Below, piece after piece: positions 25,844 through 34,087 of a DNA stretch of 48,340 nucleotides (position 1 is the stretch's first letter; the number at the start of each line of letters is the position of its first letter). This stretch comes from Nioella sp. MMSF_3534. Its GTDB lineage: Bacteria; Pseudomonadota; Alphaproteobacteria; Rhodobacterales; Rhodobacteraceae. Under the pieces are notes generated by a model. It saw only the letters and a list, made by a program, of their open reading frames with translations. It did no database searches and was not told where the DNA came from. Location of the stretch: contig NZ_JASHJX010000034.1 of the NCBI RefSeq assembly GCF_030732985.1, positions 1 through 48,340 of the forward strand, in the 5' to 3' direction. A program made the position numbers and the translations under genes.

Positions 25844-25854
25844 TGGAACCATTC

Positions 25855-25881
25855 GGCCTCGCGGCAGGGTGCTGCGGGGCC
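25855..25881 (+). promoter_or_regulatory. Intercistronic hairpin between soxF and the DUF302 gene
   Basis: GGCCTCGC (25855-25862) pairs with GCGGGGCC (25874-25881) with one wobble, and an inner GCA/TGC pairing narrows the loop. There is no T-run. It is the third such element in the locus. Confidence 0.5.
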
Positions 25882-25909
25882 ACTTCATGAACCACGAAAG
25901 GATCAGACG

Positions 25910-26344
25910 ATGAAACAGTTTGCACTAGCCGCCGCCCTGGTAGCGGCCACCGCGACCGGCGCATTGGCGCAGCAGGCCGTGACCTATCCTTTCGACGGCA
26001 GTTTCGAGGATGCGGCCTTTGGCGTGGAAAGCGCCATCGTGGGCCGGGGTCTGGTGATCGACTACACGAGCCATGTGGGCGAGATGCTGGAACGCACCCG
26101 CGAAGACACCGGCAGCGACGTGGTGCTGTTCGACGAGGCGGATATCTACCTGTTCTGCTCGGCCGTCGTGTCGCGCCAGGTGATGGAGGCCGACCCAATG
26201 AACATCGCCAATTGCCCCTATGGCATCTTCATTGCCAGCATGGAAGGCGAGGTGATGATCGGCTATCGGGTGATGCCAGAGGAGTCGATGGCCCCGGTGA
26301 TGGCGCTGCTGGATGAACTGGCGCGCGAGGCAGCCGGTCAATGA
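25910..26344 (+). CDS. DUF302-domain periplasmic protein in the sox locus
   Basis: This 144-residue protein has a signal peptide ([20 protein letters not shown]). The DUF302-like fold is suggested by [20 protein letters not shown], the middle [20 protein letters not shown] and the final GEVMIGYRV...ALLDELA. Two cysteines (LFCSA and ANCPYG) could form a disulfide or bind sulfur. The function of DUF302 is not established. Its place directly after soxF suggests a role in sulfur or redox handling in the periplasm. Its stop overlaps the ATG of the ALA synthase gene (ATGA), so the two are translationally coupled. Confidence 0.75.
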   Translation: MKQFALAAALVAATATGALAQQAVTYPFDGSFEDAAFGVESAIVGRGLVIDYTSHVGEMLERTREDTGSDVVLFDEADIYLFCSAVVSRQVMEADPMNIANCPYGIFIASMEGEVMIGYRVMPEESMAPVMALLDELAREAAGQ

Positions 26345-27567
26345 CATCTGACCGTTACGACAGCATCTTCAGGGCGCAGCTTGACGCCCTGAAGGACGAC
26401 GGGAATTACCGCATCTTCGCGGAACTGGAACGCCGCTGTGGGGATTTTCCACTTGCGAAGAACCACGGCGCGGGGGCCGATGAGGTCACCGTGTGGTGCG
26501 GCAATGACTATCTGGGCATGGGCCAGCACCCCCGCGTGTTGAAAGCCATGCACGAGACCGTTGACGCCTGCGGCGCAGGGGCAGGGGGGACGCGCAATAT
26601 CTCGGGCACCACCCACGCCCATGTGATGCTGGAGCGCGAACTGGCCGACCTGCATGGCAAGGAGGCGGCGCTTCTGTTCACCTCCGGCTACGTGTCGAAC
26701 TGGGCTTCCCTGGGGACGCTCGGTTCGCGGCTGCCGGGCTGCACGATCATGTCGGACAGCCTGAACCATGCCTCGATGATCGAAGGCATCCGGCACGCCC
26801 GCTGCGCCAAACAGATCTGGCGGCACAATGATGTAGAAGATCTGGACCGTCGGTTGTCGGCGCTCGATCCCGACGCGCCCAAGATCGTGGCCTTCGAAAG
26901 CGTCTATTCCATGGATGGCGACATCGCGCCGATCGCGGAGATCCTCGATGTGGCCGAGCGGCATGGCGCGATGACCTATCTCGACGAGGTTCACGCAGTT
27001 GGCCTCTACGGCCCTCGCGGGGGCGGCATTGCCGAGCGCGAAGGTCTGATGGACCGGGTGACGCTGATCGAGGGCACGCTTGGCAAGGCCTTCGGCGTGG
27101 TGGGCGGCTATGTCACCGGGTCGGCCCCGCTGGTCGATTTCATCCGCAGCTTTGCCAGCGGCTTCATCTTCACCACCGCCCTGCCGCCCGCGATTGCCGC
27201 GGCGGCGACGGAATCGATCAAGGTGCTGAAGGGATTTGAGGGCGTTCGGTTGCGGGCGGCGCAGCAACGGCAGGTGGCGCGGCTCAGGGCGCGACTGGAT
27301 GCCATGGGCATCCCGCACCAGCCCAACCCGAGCCATATCGTGCCGGTCATGGTCAAGGACCCGGTCAAGTGCAAATGGCTGTCCGATATCCTGCTGGACC
27401 GCTACGGGATCTACGTGCAGCCGATCAACTATCCGACCGTGGCCAAGGGTGAGGAGCGGCTGCGCTTCACCCCCTCGCCGCTGCATTCGGATGCGGAGGT
27501 CGACCGGCTGGCGGATGCGCTGCACGATCTTTGGAGTCAGTGCGCGCTGGCACGGGTCGTGGCGTGA
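26341..27567 (+). CDS. hemA: 5-aminolevulinate synthase (HemA/HemT type)
   Basis: This 408-residue PLP enzyme condenses glycine and succinyl-CoA to 5-aminolevulinate, the first committed step of heme synthesis in alphaproteobacteria. The N-terminus matches family members ([36 protein letters not shown]). The PLP Asp and neighbours are in [17 protein letters not shown]. The Schiff-base Lys is in [15 protein letters not shown] (about residue 249). The catalytic core is complete. The gene starts inside the stop codon of the DUF302 gene and so belongs to the sox transcript. That places heme-precursor synthesis under the control of an operon encoding seven c-type heme sites. A second, housekeeping hemA elsewhere is expected, as in Rhodobacter with hemA and hemT, but cannot be seen here. 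Confidence 0.95.
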   Translation: MTSDRYDSIFRAQLDALKDDGNYRIFAELERRCGDFPLAKNHGAGADEVTVWCGNDYLGMGQHPRVLKAMHETVDACGAGAGGTRNISGTTHAHVMLERELADLHGKEAALLFTSGYVSNWASLGTLGSRLPGCTIMSDSLNHASMIEGIRHARCAKQIWRHNDVEDLDRRLSALDPDAPKIVAFESVYSMDGDIAPIAEILDVAERHGAMTYLDEVHAVGLYGPRGGGIAEREGLMDRVTLIEGTLGKAFGVVGGYVTGSAPLVDFIRSFASGFIFTTALPPAIAAAATESIKVLKGFEGVRLRAAQQRQVARLRARLDAMGIPHQPNPSHIVPVMVKDPVKCKWLSDILLDRYGIYVQPINYPTVAKGEERLRFTPSPLHSDAEVDRLADALHDLWSQCALARVVA

Positions 27568-27606
27568 TCGGATAGCGGAGCATCGCCGCGCGGCGCGCGT
27601 CGATCC

Positions 27607-27655
27607 GCGGGGGATTCTCCCCCGCACCCCCTGAGGTATTTTTGCCAAGATGAAA
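27607..27655 (+). repeat. Intergenic hairpin-plus-core repeat, copy 3
   Basis: A perfect 8-bp hairpin (GCGGGGGA 27607-27614, loop TTC, TCCCCCGC 27618-27625) is followed by CACCCCC and the core TGAGGTATTTTTGCCAAGAT, then GAAAGG. It is nearly identical to copy 1. It lies in the 122-base gap between hemA and the soxH-like gene, and may separate the sox/hemA transcript from what follows. Confidence 0.8.
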
Positions 27656-27689
27656 GGGTTACGGCCCAGATGGAACAGGAGAACGATCA

Positions 27690-28595
27690 ATGAGCGGGAT
27701 CACGCGGCGGATGCTGATGGCGGGGGCGGCGGGCCTTGGGGCGGCGATGGCGATGCCGCGTTGGTTGCATGCGTCCATGCAGATCGGGGATTGGCAGCTC
27801 GACACGCTGAGCGACGGCAACCTGATGCTGCCGGCGGATTTCATTCTTGGGCCGATGCCGGCCGATGAGGTTGCACCGATCCTTGCGCGTAACGGGATTG
27901 CGCCGGGCGAGCCGCTGACGCCGCCCTGCAACGTGACCTTGCTGCGCGGGCAGGGGCGGGTGGTCCTGTTCGATGCAGGGTCCGGATTGGCCTTTCAGCC
28001 GTCGGTGGGGGAACTGCCGGACGCGCTTTTCGCGCTTGGGGTCGATCCCGCGGATGTCACGGATGTGGTGTTCACCCATGCCCATCCCGATCATCTCTGG
28101 GGCGCGCTGGATGATTTCGACGAGGCGATGTTCTACAATGCCCGCCATTACATGGGTGCAGGCGAACTGGCCTATTGGCGCGATCCCGAGACGATGAACA
28201 GCATCGGCGCGGCACGCCAGGCCTTTGCCATCGGTGCAGCGCGGCGGTTGGAGATGCTGGGGGACATGGTCGAAAGCTTCGATGACGGCAACGAGGTCTT
28301 GCCCGGTGTCACCGCCGTGCTGACACCCGGACATACGCCGGGGCACATGTCCTTTGCCGTGGGCAATGCAATGATCCTGGGCGATGCGATCGGCAACCAT
28401 CACGTGGGGTTCGAGGCACCGGGGCTGCTGTCGGGATCGGATCAGGACCAGACCATGGCGGCCGAGACACGGCTGACGCTGCTGGACCGGATCGTGGCCG
28501 ATGACCTGACGGTTGTGGGCTTCCACCTGCCCGGCGGTGGCATAGGCCGGGCAGAGCGCATGGACGGGGCCTATCGCTTCGTGCAGGACGGCTGA
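27690..28595 (+). CDS. soxH: SoxH-like metallo-beta-lactamase-fold hydrolase
   Basis: This 301-residue MBL-fold protein has a Tat-like signal (SGITRRMLMAGAAGLGAAMA). Zn-ligand motifs are present: THAHPDHLWG (HxHxDH), TPGHTPGHMSFAVG, and GDAIGNHH for the bridging Asp. A late His in VVGFHLPGGGIGR completes the set. SoxH of Paracoccus is an exported protein of this family at the end of the sox cluster, not needed for thiosulfate oxidation and of unknown substrate. The placement agrees. The symbol is given on family and context, with moderate certainty. The gap upstream holds repeat copy 3, so it may have its own promoter. Confidence 0.75.
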   Translation: MSGITRRMLMAGAAGLGAAMAMPRWLHASMQIGDWQLDTLSDGNLMLPADFILGPMPADEVAPILARNGIAPGEPLTPPCNVTLLRGQGRVVLFDAGSGLAFQPSVGELPDALFALGVDPADVTDVVFTHAHPDHLWGALDDFDEAMFYNARHYMGAGELAYWRDPETMNSIGAARQAFAIGAARRLEMLGDMVESFDDGNEVLPGVTAVLTPGHTPGHMSFAVGNAMILGDAIGNHHVGFEAPGLLSGSDQDQTMAAETRLTLLDRIVADDLTVVGFHLPGGGIGRAERMDGAYRFVQDG

Positions 28596-28635
28596 CGCCC
28601 ATTGACCCCGCCCGCGCCGTCTGAGATGCGGGGGC

Positions 28636-29304
28636 ATGACCACGCCTTCCGTTTCGGCCCGCATTGTCTTCGATCTCGACGGCACGCTTATCGACAGCGC
28701 GCCCGATATTCACGCCATTGCCAATGAGGTGCTGGCCTTGGAGGGCTGCGCGCCGATCACGCTGGAGGAAACCCGCCGTTTCGTTGGCAACGGCGCGGCG
28801 GTCTTCGTGGCGCGGATGCGCGGTGCGCGCGGTCTTCCGGACGCTGCGCAAGGGCGGATGCATGACGCCTTTGTCGCGCGCTATGACCGGGCCGTGGGGC
28901 GCACCCATCCCTATCCCGGCGTGGCAGCGGCGCTGTCAGGTCTGCAGGCGGCAGGGCACCGGTTGGGGATCTGCACCAACAAGCCGATCAAGCCCGCGCT
29001 TGCGGTTCTGGCACATCTGGACCTGGATGGTTGGTTCGACACTGTCATTGGCGGCGACAGCCTGATCGTCAAGAAACCCGACCCCGCCCCGTTGGAGGCT
29101 GCATTCGAGGCGCTTGGGCAAGGGCCGATGATCTATGTGGGCGACAGCGAGGTCGATGCCGAAACCGCCGAGCGGCTCGGCGTGTCCTTCCTGCTGTTTA
29201 CCGAAGGCTATCGTAAGACGCCGGTGAACAGGCTGCCCCATGCAGCCGCCTTTGATGACTTTGCGCATCTGGGCGGATTGGTAGACAATCTGCTGAAACG
29301 CTAA
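28636..29304 (+). CDS. gph: HAD-superfamily phosphoglycolate phosphatase
   Basis: This is a 222-residue HAD hydrolase. Motif I is VFDLDGTLIDSAPDI, motif II is the Thr in GICTNKPIKPAL, motif III is the Lys in VKKPDPAP, and motif IV is YVGDSEVDAETA. The overall pattern, including the helical cap, matches Gph, which removes 2-phosphoglycolate formed by Rubisco or by DNA repair. Other small phosphate esters are possible. It ends only three bases before the stop of the convergent aminotransferase-fold gene. Confidence 0.85.
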   Translation: MTTPSVSARIVFDLDGTLIDSAPDIHAIANEVLALEGCAPITLEETRRFVGNGAAVFVARMRGARGLPDAAQGRMHDAFVARYDRAVGRTHPYPGVAAALSGLQAAGHRLGICTNKPIKPALAVLAHLDLDGWFDTVIGGDSLIVKKPDPAPLEAAFEALGQGPMIYVGDSEVDAETAERLGVSFLLFTEGYRKTPVNRLPHAAAFDDFAHLGGLVDNLLKR

Positions 29305-29307
29305 CCC

Positions 29308-30567
29308 TCAGCTCTCGGGCGCCATGTCCTTCAGCGCGGCCAGAAGCTGTGCGACCTCGCCCTCGGTATTGTAGTGGCACAGGGACACGCGGATGCAGTC
29401 GGTCAGGCCCAGAGGGGTCAGCACATTACCGCTGTAGTGATCGGCCTTGCGCGTATGGGTGCGGATGCCCTGCTGGTTGAGTGCTTCGACCACATCCTCG
29501 GACGCACGGCCCGCGACCACGATCGACACCAGCCCCTCGCGCGCCGGGTTGTCTGCGCCTGCAAGGATCGTGATGTGGTCCATATCCCGCAGTCCGGGCA
29601 GGTTGCCGGTGCCGTTGATCATTGCGTTGGTCAGATGGGTTTCGTAGTCGTGAATGGCGCGGCCCGCCGCTTCGATCCGGTCGCGCCGGTCTGTGGCGTC
29701 CGACACCTCGCCGCCCAACCAGTCGAAATAGTCGATGACATCCGACATGGTGGCATAGCTGCCCGCATCGCGGGTGCCGAATTCCCATCCCGTGGCGGGG
29801 GCGTCGATCAGCATGTCATGGGGCACCTTGCCGAACCGGTCCGAAATCCAGGCGATGCCATAGCCGTGGCGGGAAAACACCTTGTAGGGCGAGATCGCGT
29901 AGCCATCGACATCATAGGCCCCCAGGTCGAGCTGACCATGGGCGGCGTGCTGAATGCCATCGACGATGATCAGGCAATCGGGCGATACGGCGCGGATCGC
30001 AGCCGAGATCCCCGCCACATCCATCGCCATCCCAGTGACCGGGGAGCCGTGCAGGATCGTGGCAACGGCGACATCGGGCGTCATCCGGGCGGCATAGTCC
30101 TCGGGCGTGGTGCGGCCCGTTGTGTTGTCATGGGGCACGTTTACATAGTCCAACCCGGCAATCCCGGCCCAACGGCGCGCGGCGCTGCGGCTGGCGGGAT
30201 GTTCTATGGACGACCCGATGACCTTGGCCCCTATCGGCGCATTCACGCAAGCCGTGCGGATCAGGCGGAACAGTAGCTCGGTGCCGCTTTCACCGGCAAA
30301 GAACTGTCCCCCCGGCGCGTTCATGAACACCGCGAGATCGGCCTTGGCCTTGTCGATGATCGCCTGCAAACCTTGACCGGCGGGGTTGATGCGGCCGGGA
30401 TTGTCGGGCAGGGCGGCGAACTTGGCCGAAGTCTGAACCACCGTGTTGAGGGTCAGCGCGCCGCCTGCATTCTCGAAAAAGATGCGCGGGCCCTGAAAGG
30501 GACAGCTGTCCACATGGGCAAAGCGCGCGCGGATTGCGTCGAGAAGGGCGGGGGTGTCCTGGATCAT
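29308..30567 (-). CDS. Class V aminotransferase-fold PLP enzyme, second paralog
   Basis: This 419-residue PLP enzyme has the same fold as the product of 2945-4171. The Schiff-base Lys is likely the K in YAISPYKVFSRHGYG, with the PLP Asp in LIIVDGIQHAAHGQ. It shares the N-terminal FFENAGGALT motif with its paralog. The C-terminal segment IRVSLCHYNTEGEVAQLL also parallels it. No clear persulfide-forming cysteine loop of IscS/SufS is seen, so sulfur donation is unproven. Its position next to the sox locus is suggestive only. It is transcribed towards gph with a 3-base gap and no room for a terminator. Confidence 0.8.
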   Translation of the reverse strand: MIQDTPALLDAIRARFAHVDSCPFQGPRIFFENAGGALTLNTVVQTSAKFAALPDNPGRINPAGQGLQAIIDKAKADLAVFMNAPGGQFFAGESGTELLFRLIRTACVNAPIGAKVIGSSIEHPASRSAARRWAGIAGLDYVNVPHDNTTGRTTPEDYAARMTPDVAVATILHGSPVTGMAMDVAGISAAIRAVSPDCLIIVDGIQHAAHGQLDLGAYDVDGYAISPYKVFSRHGYGIAWISDRFGKVPHDMLIDAPATGWEFGTRDAGSYATMSDVIDYFDWLGGEVSDATDRRDRIEAAGRAIHDYETHLTNAMINGTGNLPGLRDMDHITILAGADNPAREGLVSIVVAGRASEDVVEALNQQGIRTHTRKADHYSGNVLTPLGLTDCIRVSLCHYNTEGEVAQLLAALKDMAPES

Positions 30568-31133
30568 GTCGTCTGTCCTGTCATGGCGCGAGTGACGGTC
30601 GCCTTGGTGCGTCGCGCGACAACGGGCAGGCGCGGCGAGAAACCGTTTCGGCTATGGAAGACCGGTTTGAAGGCGTGCTGTCAAGCGCAAGCCTTGATGA
30701 CGGCAGAAGGGCTCAACGCGTCAGGCGGGCAGTCTTTGCGTGTGGATTGGAACAGTCTGTTCCTTTATCGGCGTCAATGAAGATATGGCCGTGAACCGGG
30801 GTTTATTGTTTCCGATATCGAAATGATGAAAGCTATAATGATGCATTATTGAAGAAGCGGAAGCATTGCGATCATTTCTCAATTGAATGCCAAGTGCATG
30901 AAGGACCTTTGTATACGAAAGAGTTGCGAGAAATAATTAAGGTATGGTTCCGTTCCAAATGCAGCCATTGCGACAATCGTGGCGGCAGAGATATTTTCAG
31001 AGAACGACATAGCGCATTTTCAGCGCGGACGCCACAATGCCTGCCCAGACTACAAGCTGCATTCAACCATCAGGGTTTTTCTGAAGATAAAGACAGTCGC
31101 AAGATCCAAGCGCGAATGCCGAAAGAGAAAGAA
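30568..31133. other. AT-richer intergenic region between the aminotransferase-fold gene and cpaB
   Basis: This is a 566-base divergent region. From about 30770 to 31130 it is visibly richer in A and T than its surroundings. It contains a perfect palindrome (30749-30763) and a TATAAT at 30834-30839 without a good -35. A frame open from 30849 joins cpaB in phase, but its first 95 codons resemble no CpaB N-terminus. No separate gene is supported. It probably holds the promoters of both flanking operons. Confidence 0.5.
30749..30763. promoter_or_regulatory. Palindromic operator-like site upstream of the tad operon
   Basis: GGAACA (30749-30754), spacer GTC, TGTTCC (30758-30763) form a perfect 6-bp dyad. 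It lies in the divergent promoter region, 71 bases before TATAAT at 30834-30839. The binding protein is unknown. It does not match the alphaproteobacterial LexA direct repeat. Confidence 0.4.
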
Positions 31134-31925
31134 ATGATACGAGCTTTTCTCCTCATCATCTTTTTGACCAGCGGCAGCGCCGCATTGCGCCATGCATTGG
31201 ACAATGACGCCGTGGCAGAGGGAATTGCTGCAAACCAGAACCTGCAAATTGCGCGCGCGGAACCCGAAGTGGAACGGGCGAGAGCGAGTGTTGTAGTCGC
31301 ATCGCGGGCCATTCAAACGGGGTATCAACTGTCCGCGTCCGATCTCGGATGGGCGCGCATGCCCATTGAGTCCGTGTCGCCCGATTTTATCCTCGATGGC
31401 GATGCATCCGTGTCGGTTGATGAATTGATCGGCCGGATCGCCGCGCGCGACATCGCCGCGGGCGACCCGATCCTGTTGCAGGATCTGCGCGACATGTCCG
31501 AACGCAGCCTGTCTGGCAGGTTGCTGCCGGGGATGCGGGCCTTTTCCGTTCTGATCGACCAGGAGGCCATGGCCGGGGGGCTGATCATGCCCGGAGATCG
31601 GGTCGATGTGGTCTACACGTTCTACCCGCCGGACTCCGAGACCGCGGCAAGCATGATCATTGCCGCCAATGTCCGGGTTCTTGCGCTGGACGACATGACC
31701 GAGTTCGGCCAGCGGGAAGAGCTTTCGGAGGACGACCCGCCGAATGAAAGAAACGCGACGCTGGAACTGTCGCCCGACCAGATCGGCCGTGTATCGGCCG
31801 CAGAAGAGGACGGGCGGTTGCGGCTTGCACTGAGGTCTGCCGATGAAATCGCGGGACCGGCGCCAGTGAACAGCCCGATCATTCGCGTCAACCGGGGGGG
31901 CGTCGTCAGCTTCGAAATGCGATGA
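31134..31925 (+). CDS. cpaB: CpaB/RcpC-type Flp pilus assembly protein
   Basis: This 263-residue protein has an N-terminal membrane helix (MIRAFLLIIFLTSGSAAL) and a SAF domain (about residues 45-115: ASVVVASRAIQTGYQLSASD...IAAGDPILLQDL). A RcpC-like region follows (about 130-260: LLPGMRAFSVLIDQEAMAGG, PGDRVDVVYTF). CpaB usually works with the secretin CpaC, but no secretin gene is present here. The start is uncertain. I chose the ATG at 31134 because the membrane helix begins there; an ATG at 31116 and one at 30849 are also in frame. Its stop overlaps the tadZ start (ATGA). Confidence 0.8.
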   Translation: MIRAFLLIIFLTSGSAALRHALDNDAVAEGIAANQNLQIARAEPEVERARASVVVASRAIQTGYQLSASDLGWARMPIESVSPDFILDGDASVSVDELIGRIAARDIAAGDPILLQDLRDMSERSLSGRLLPGMRAFSVLIDQEAMAGGLIMPGDRVDVVYTFYPPDSETAASMIIAANVRVLALDDMTEFGQREELSEDDPPNERNATLELSPDQIGRVSAAEEDGRLRLALRSADEIAGPAPVNSPIIRVNRGGVVSFEMR

Positions 31926-33190
31926 ACAAACAGCTCAATCCATCGGAATTTCCGGAAACGATCAGGTCGGCCACGCCCGGCGAAAACACGCTTCTGCCCG
32001 CGCTTCGGATCGGGGCCTTTGCAAGGTCCGAACAGGCGATCCGGGAACTCAACCGCGCCAAGGGTGACATTTCGCTCAACCGGACAAGATGGAAGATCCG
32101 CACCGGCGATCTCGACACCGCGATCCATGCCTTCAAGGAAGAGAAATCTCCCGATCTTCTGATCGTCGAAAGCGGCGATGATCCGGCGGTCTTGCTGCGC
32201 AAGCTCGAAACGCTCAGCGTCCATTGCGAAGCGGGAACGCGGGTCATTCTTCTTGGCGCGCGGTCCACCTATTCGGCGGATTTCTATCGGAGCGTTGTGA
32301 AGATCGGTGTCAGCGATCTGCTGGTGTCACCGCTCAGAGCCAGGCAGGTCATCGAAACGATCAAGGAAATCTACGCGGACTGGTCCGATGTCCGGCTCGG
32401 GAAGATAACCGCGTTCATCGGATCTCGCGGGGCGGGGTCGTCCATGATCGCGCAGAACGTCGCGGCCACCATGTCGCGCGCCATGTCCACGGATGTGCTG
32501 CTGGTGGATCTCGATCCGCAATTCGGGACCGTCGGCCTGAATTTCAACGCGAAAAGCACCTACTCCCTGACCGATATCCTCAGGCGGGGAAGCAAGCTGG
32601 ACGATATTCTGATCGAGCGGATTTCCACCGTGATGCATGACCGGCTGCGTTTGCTGACGGTGGATGCGCGCATGGACAATCGTAGCGAACTGCCAATCAA
32701 TGCCATCCGCGCCATCCTGAATCTTCCGAATGCGCTGCGCCAGCACGTGGTGCTGGATCTTCCGCCGATCTGGTCCCGCAGGATGCGGACCATCATTCAG
32801 CGGGTCGATACCGTGGTCATCACCGCCGAACCCACACTGCGCGGCTTTCGCGATGCGGGGCATCTGGTGCACGCGGTCCGCGCGGCAAGGCCCGACAAGG
32901 AGGCGCCCACGCTTGTGATCAACAAGCTGCGCGGCGGCAGGGAGAAACATATCAAGACCTCCGAGTTTCAGGACTTCCTGCGCCTGAACACGGTGGTGGA
33001 CGTGCCCTACAACCACAAGCTGGTTCGAAAGTCCCAGGCTGTTGGGCGGTCTGTCTTCGAATGCGATGAAGGTGCCCAGATTTCCCGCAGCCTTCTCAAG
33101 ATCGCAAAGGCGGTAAACGGCGAGCTGAACATCGGCGACGATCGCAGCATCTGGGATAAAGTGGCGTCCAGGCTATGGAAATGGTGGTAG
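31922..33190 (+). CDS. tadZ: TadZ/CpaE: MinD-like polar localisation ATPase of the Tad pilus
   Basis: This is a 422-residue protein. An N-terminal receiver-like domain (about 20-145) is followed by a MinD/ParA-type ATPase domain (about 155-400). The deviant Walker A is IGSRGAGSSMIAQNVA, lacking the lysine at the standard end position (SS in place of KT/KS), as occurs in some TadZ/CpaE proteins. The switch region LLVDLDPQFGTVGLNF is present. It should position the pilus machine at the cell pole. It overlaps cpaB by 4 bases and tadE by 16 bases. Confidence 0.85.
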   Translation: MNKQLNPSEFPETIRSATPGENTLLPALRIGAFARSEQAIRELNRAKGDISLNRTRWKIRTGDLDTAIHAFKEEKSPDLLIVESGDDPAVLLRKLETLSVHCEAGTRVILLGARSTYSADFYRSVVKIGVSDLLVSPLRARQVIETIKEIYADWSDVRLGKITAFIGSRGAGSSMIAQNVAATMSRAMSTDVLLVDLDPQFGTVGLNFNAKSTYSLTDILRRGSKLDDILIERISTVMHDRLRLLTVDARMDNRSELPINAIRAILNLPNALRQHVVLDLPPIWSRRMRTIIQRVDTVVITAEPTLRGFRDAGHLVHAVRAARPDKEAPTLVINKLRGGREKHIKTSEFQDFLRLNTVVDVPYNHKLVRKSQAVGRSVFECDEGAQISRSLLKIAKAVNGELNIGDDRSIWDKVASRLWKWW

Positions 33191-33654
33191 CGCGGACAGG
33201 CGGATTCTGGAGGTCGGAACGGGGCGCCGGTGCTGTCGAGTTTGCACTGATTGCACCGCTGCTGATCCTGATGCTGCTTTCGGCGGCGGACCTGGCCCTC
33301 GCGGTCAATCAGCGCATGGTGATGCAGCATATCCTGCGGGTGGGGGCGCAAACCGCCATGGCCGGAGGCAGCCTGTCAGAAGTCGAACGCGCCCTTGAGA
33401 CGGCGGAAGACACGCTCGCCACGGGCAGAATGTCGGAGCTTTCAGTCAACGAGCCGGTGATCGACTGGCGTTGCGGGACAAGATCGGTCGACCGGCGGGA
33501 CTCCTGCGGACGGGGGCGCGAGCCTTCTGCCGTGTTCGTATTCGCGGCGGGTCTTCCTTTCCGAAGCATCGTGCTCGGGGATCGTCTCGGGATGGATATC
33601 GAGGTGGCGCTGGAACTTGAGGTGCCTCTGTCATGGAGCGCGGACGATGATTGA
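33175..33654 (+). CDS. tadE: TadE-like minor pseudopilin
   Basis: This 159-residue protein has the TadE signature near the N-terminus (RSERGAGAVEFALIAPLLIL), a type IV-pilin-like hydrophobic helix with the conserved Glu. The rest is probably periplasmic, with a Cys pair (RCGTRSVDRRDSCG). It should be processed by a prepilin peptidase, which is not encoded nearby. It starts within the end of tadZ and ends 8 bases into the next gene, so translation is tightly coupled. Confidence 0.85.
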   Translation: MEMVVARTGGFWRSERGAGAVEFALIAPLLILMLLSAADLALAVNQRMVMQHILRVGAQTAMAGGSLSEVERALETAEDTLATGRMSELSVNEPVIDWRCGTRSVDRRDSCGRGREPSAVFVFAAGLPFRSIVLGDRLGMDIEVALELEVPLSWSADDD

Positions 33655-34087
33655 TGATCCCTGCGTCAGGGCGCGCGGCCCCCGCAAACCGCTGATCGCG
33701 GTTCAGGCGTTCAGCCGGTCCGAGAGGGCTGCGGTGTCAGTGGAGTTTGCGCTGGTCGCCCTGCTTGCCATTCCGCTTTTCTTCGGGATTTTCGAGATCG
33801 GCAGGGCGTTCTACAACAAGACCACGCTCGACTACCTTGCCGATGAAATCGCGCGGGCGGCGGCGATCCGGCTGGACAGCGCGGCCATCGACACGGCATT
33901 CATGGACGCGGCCATGGACGAGGCGCTGAATGCCGTCGCCATCTTCATGGATCGCGCCGCGCTGGACCGGCGGCTGGTCAGCAATAGCGGGGAAACAACA
34001 CTTGTCCTGAGCTACCCGCACCAATTGCGTGTGCCGATGATCCTGGATGAAACGATCACCCTGACCGCCACGCGGATTCTGCGATGA
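33647..34087 (+). CDS. tadF: Second TadE/TadF-like minor pseudopilin
   Basis: This 146-residue protein has the helix motif RSERAAVSVEFALVALLAIP and the following FEIGRAFYNKTTLDYLADEI typical of TadE/TadF. The ATG at 33647 has GGAG 8 bases upstream; an earlier ATG ten codons before is in frame. It overlaps the previous gene by 8 bases and the next by 4 (ATGA). The symbol is given by position; TadE and TadF are hard to tell apart by sequence. Confidence 0.75.
   Translation: MIDDPCVRARGPRKPLIAVQAFSRSERAAVSVEFALVALLAIPLFFGIFEIGRAFYNKTTLDYLADEIARAAAIRLDSAAIDTAFMDAAMDEALNAVAIFMDRAALDRRLVSNSGETTLVLSYPHQLRVPMILDETITLTATRILR

Noticed and set aside
30749-30763. LexA (SOS) box at the GGAACA/TGTTCC palindrome
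   Set aside because: The alphaproteobacterial SOS box is a GTTC-N7-GTTC direct repeat, and no SOS gene is adjacent.
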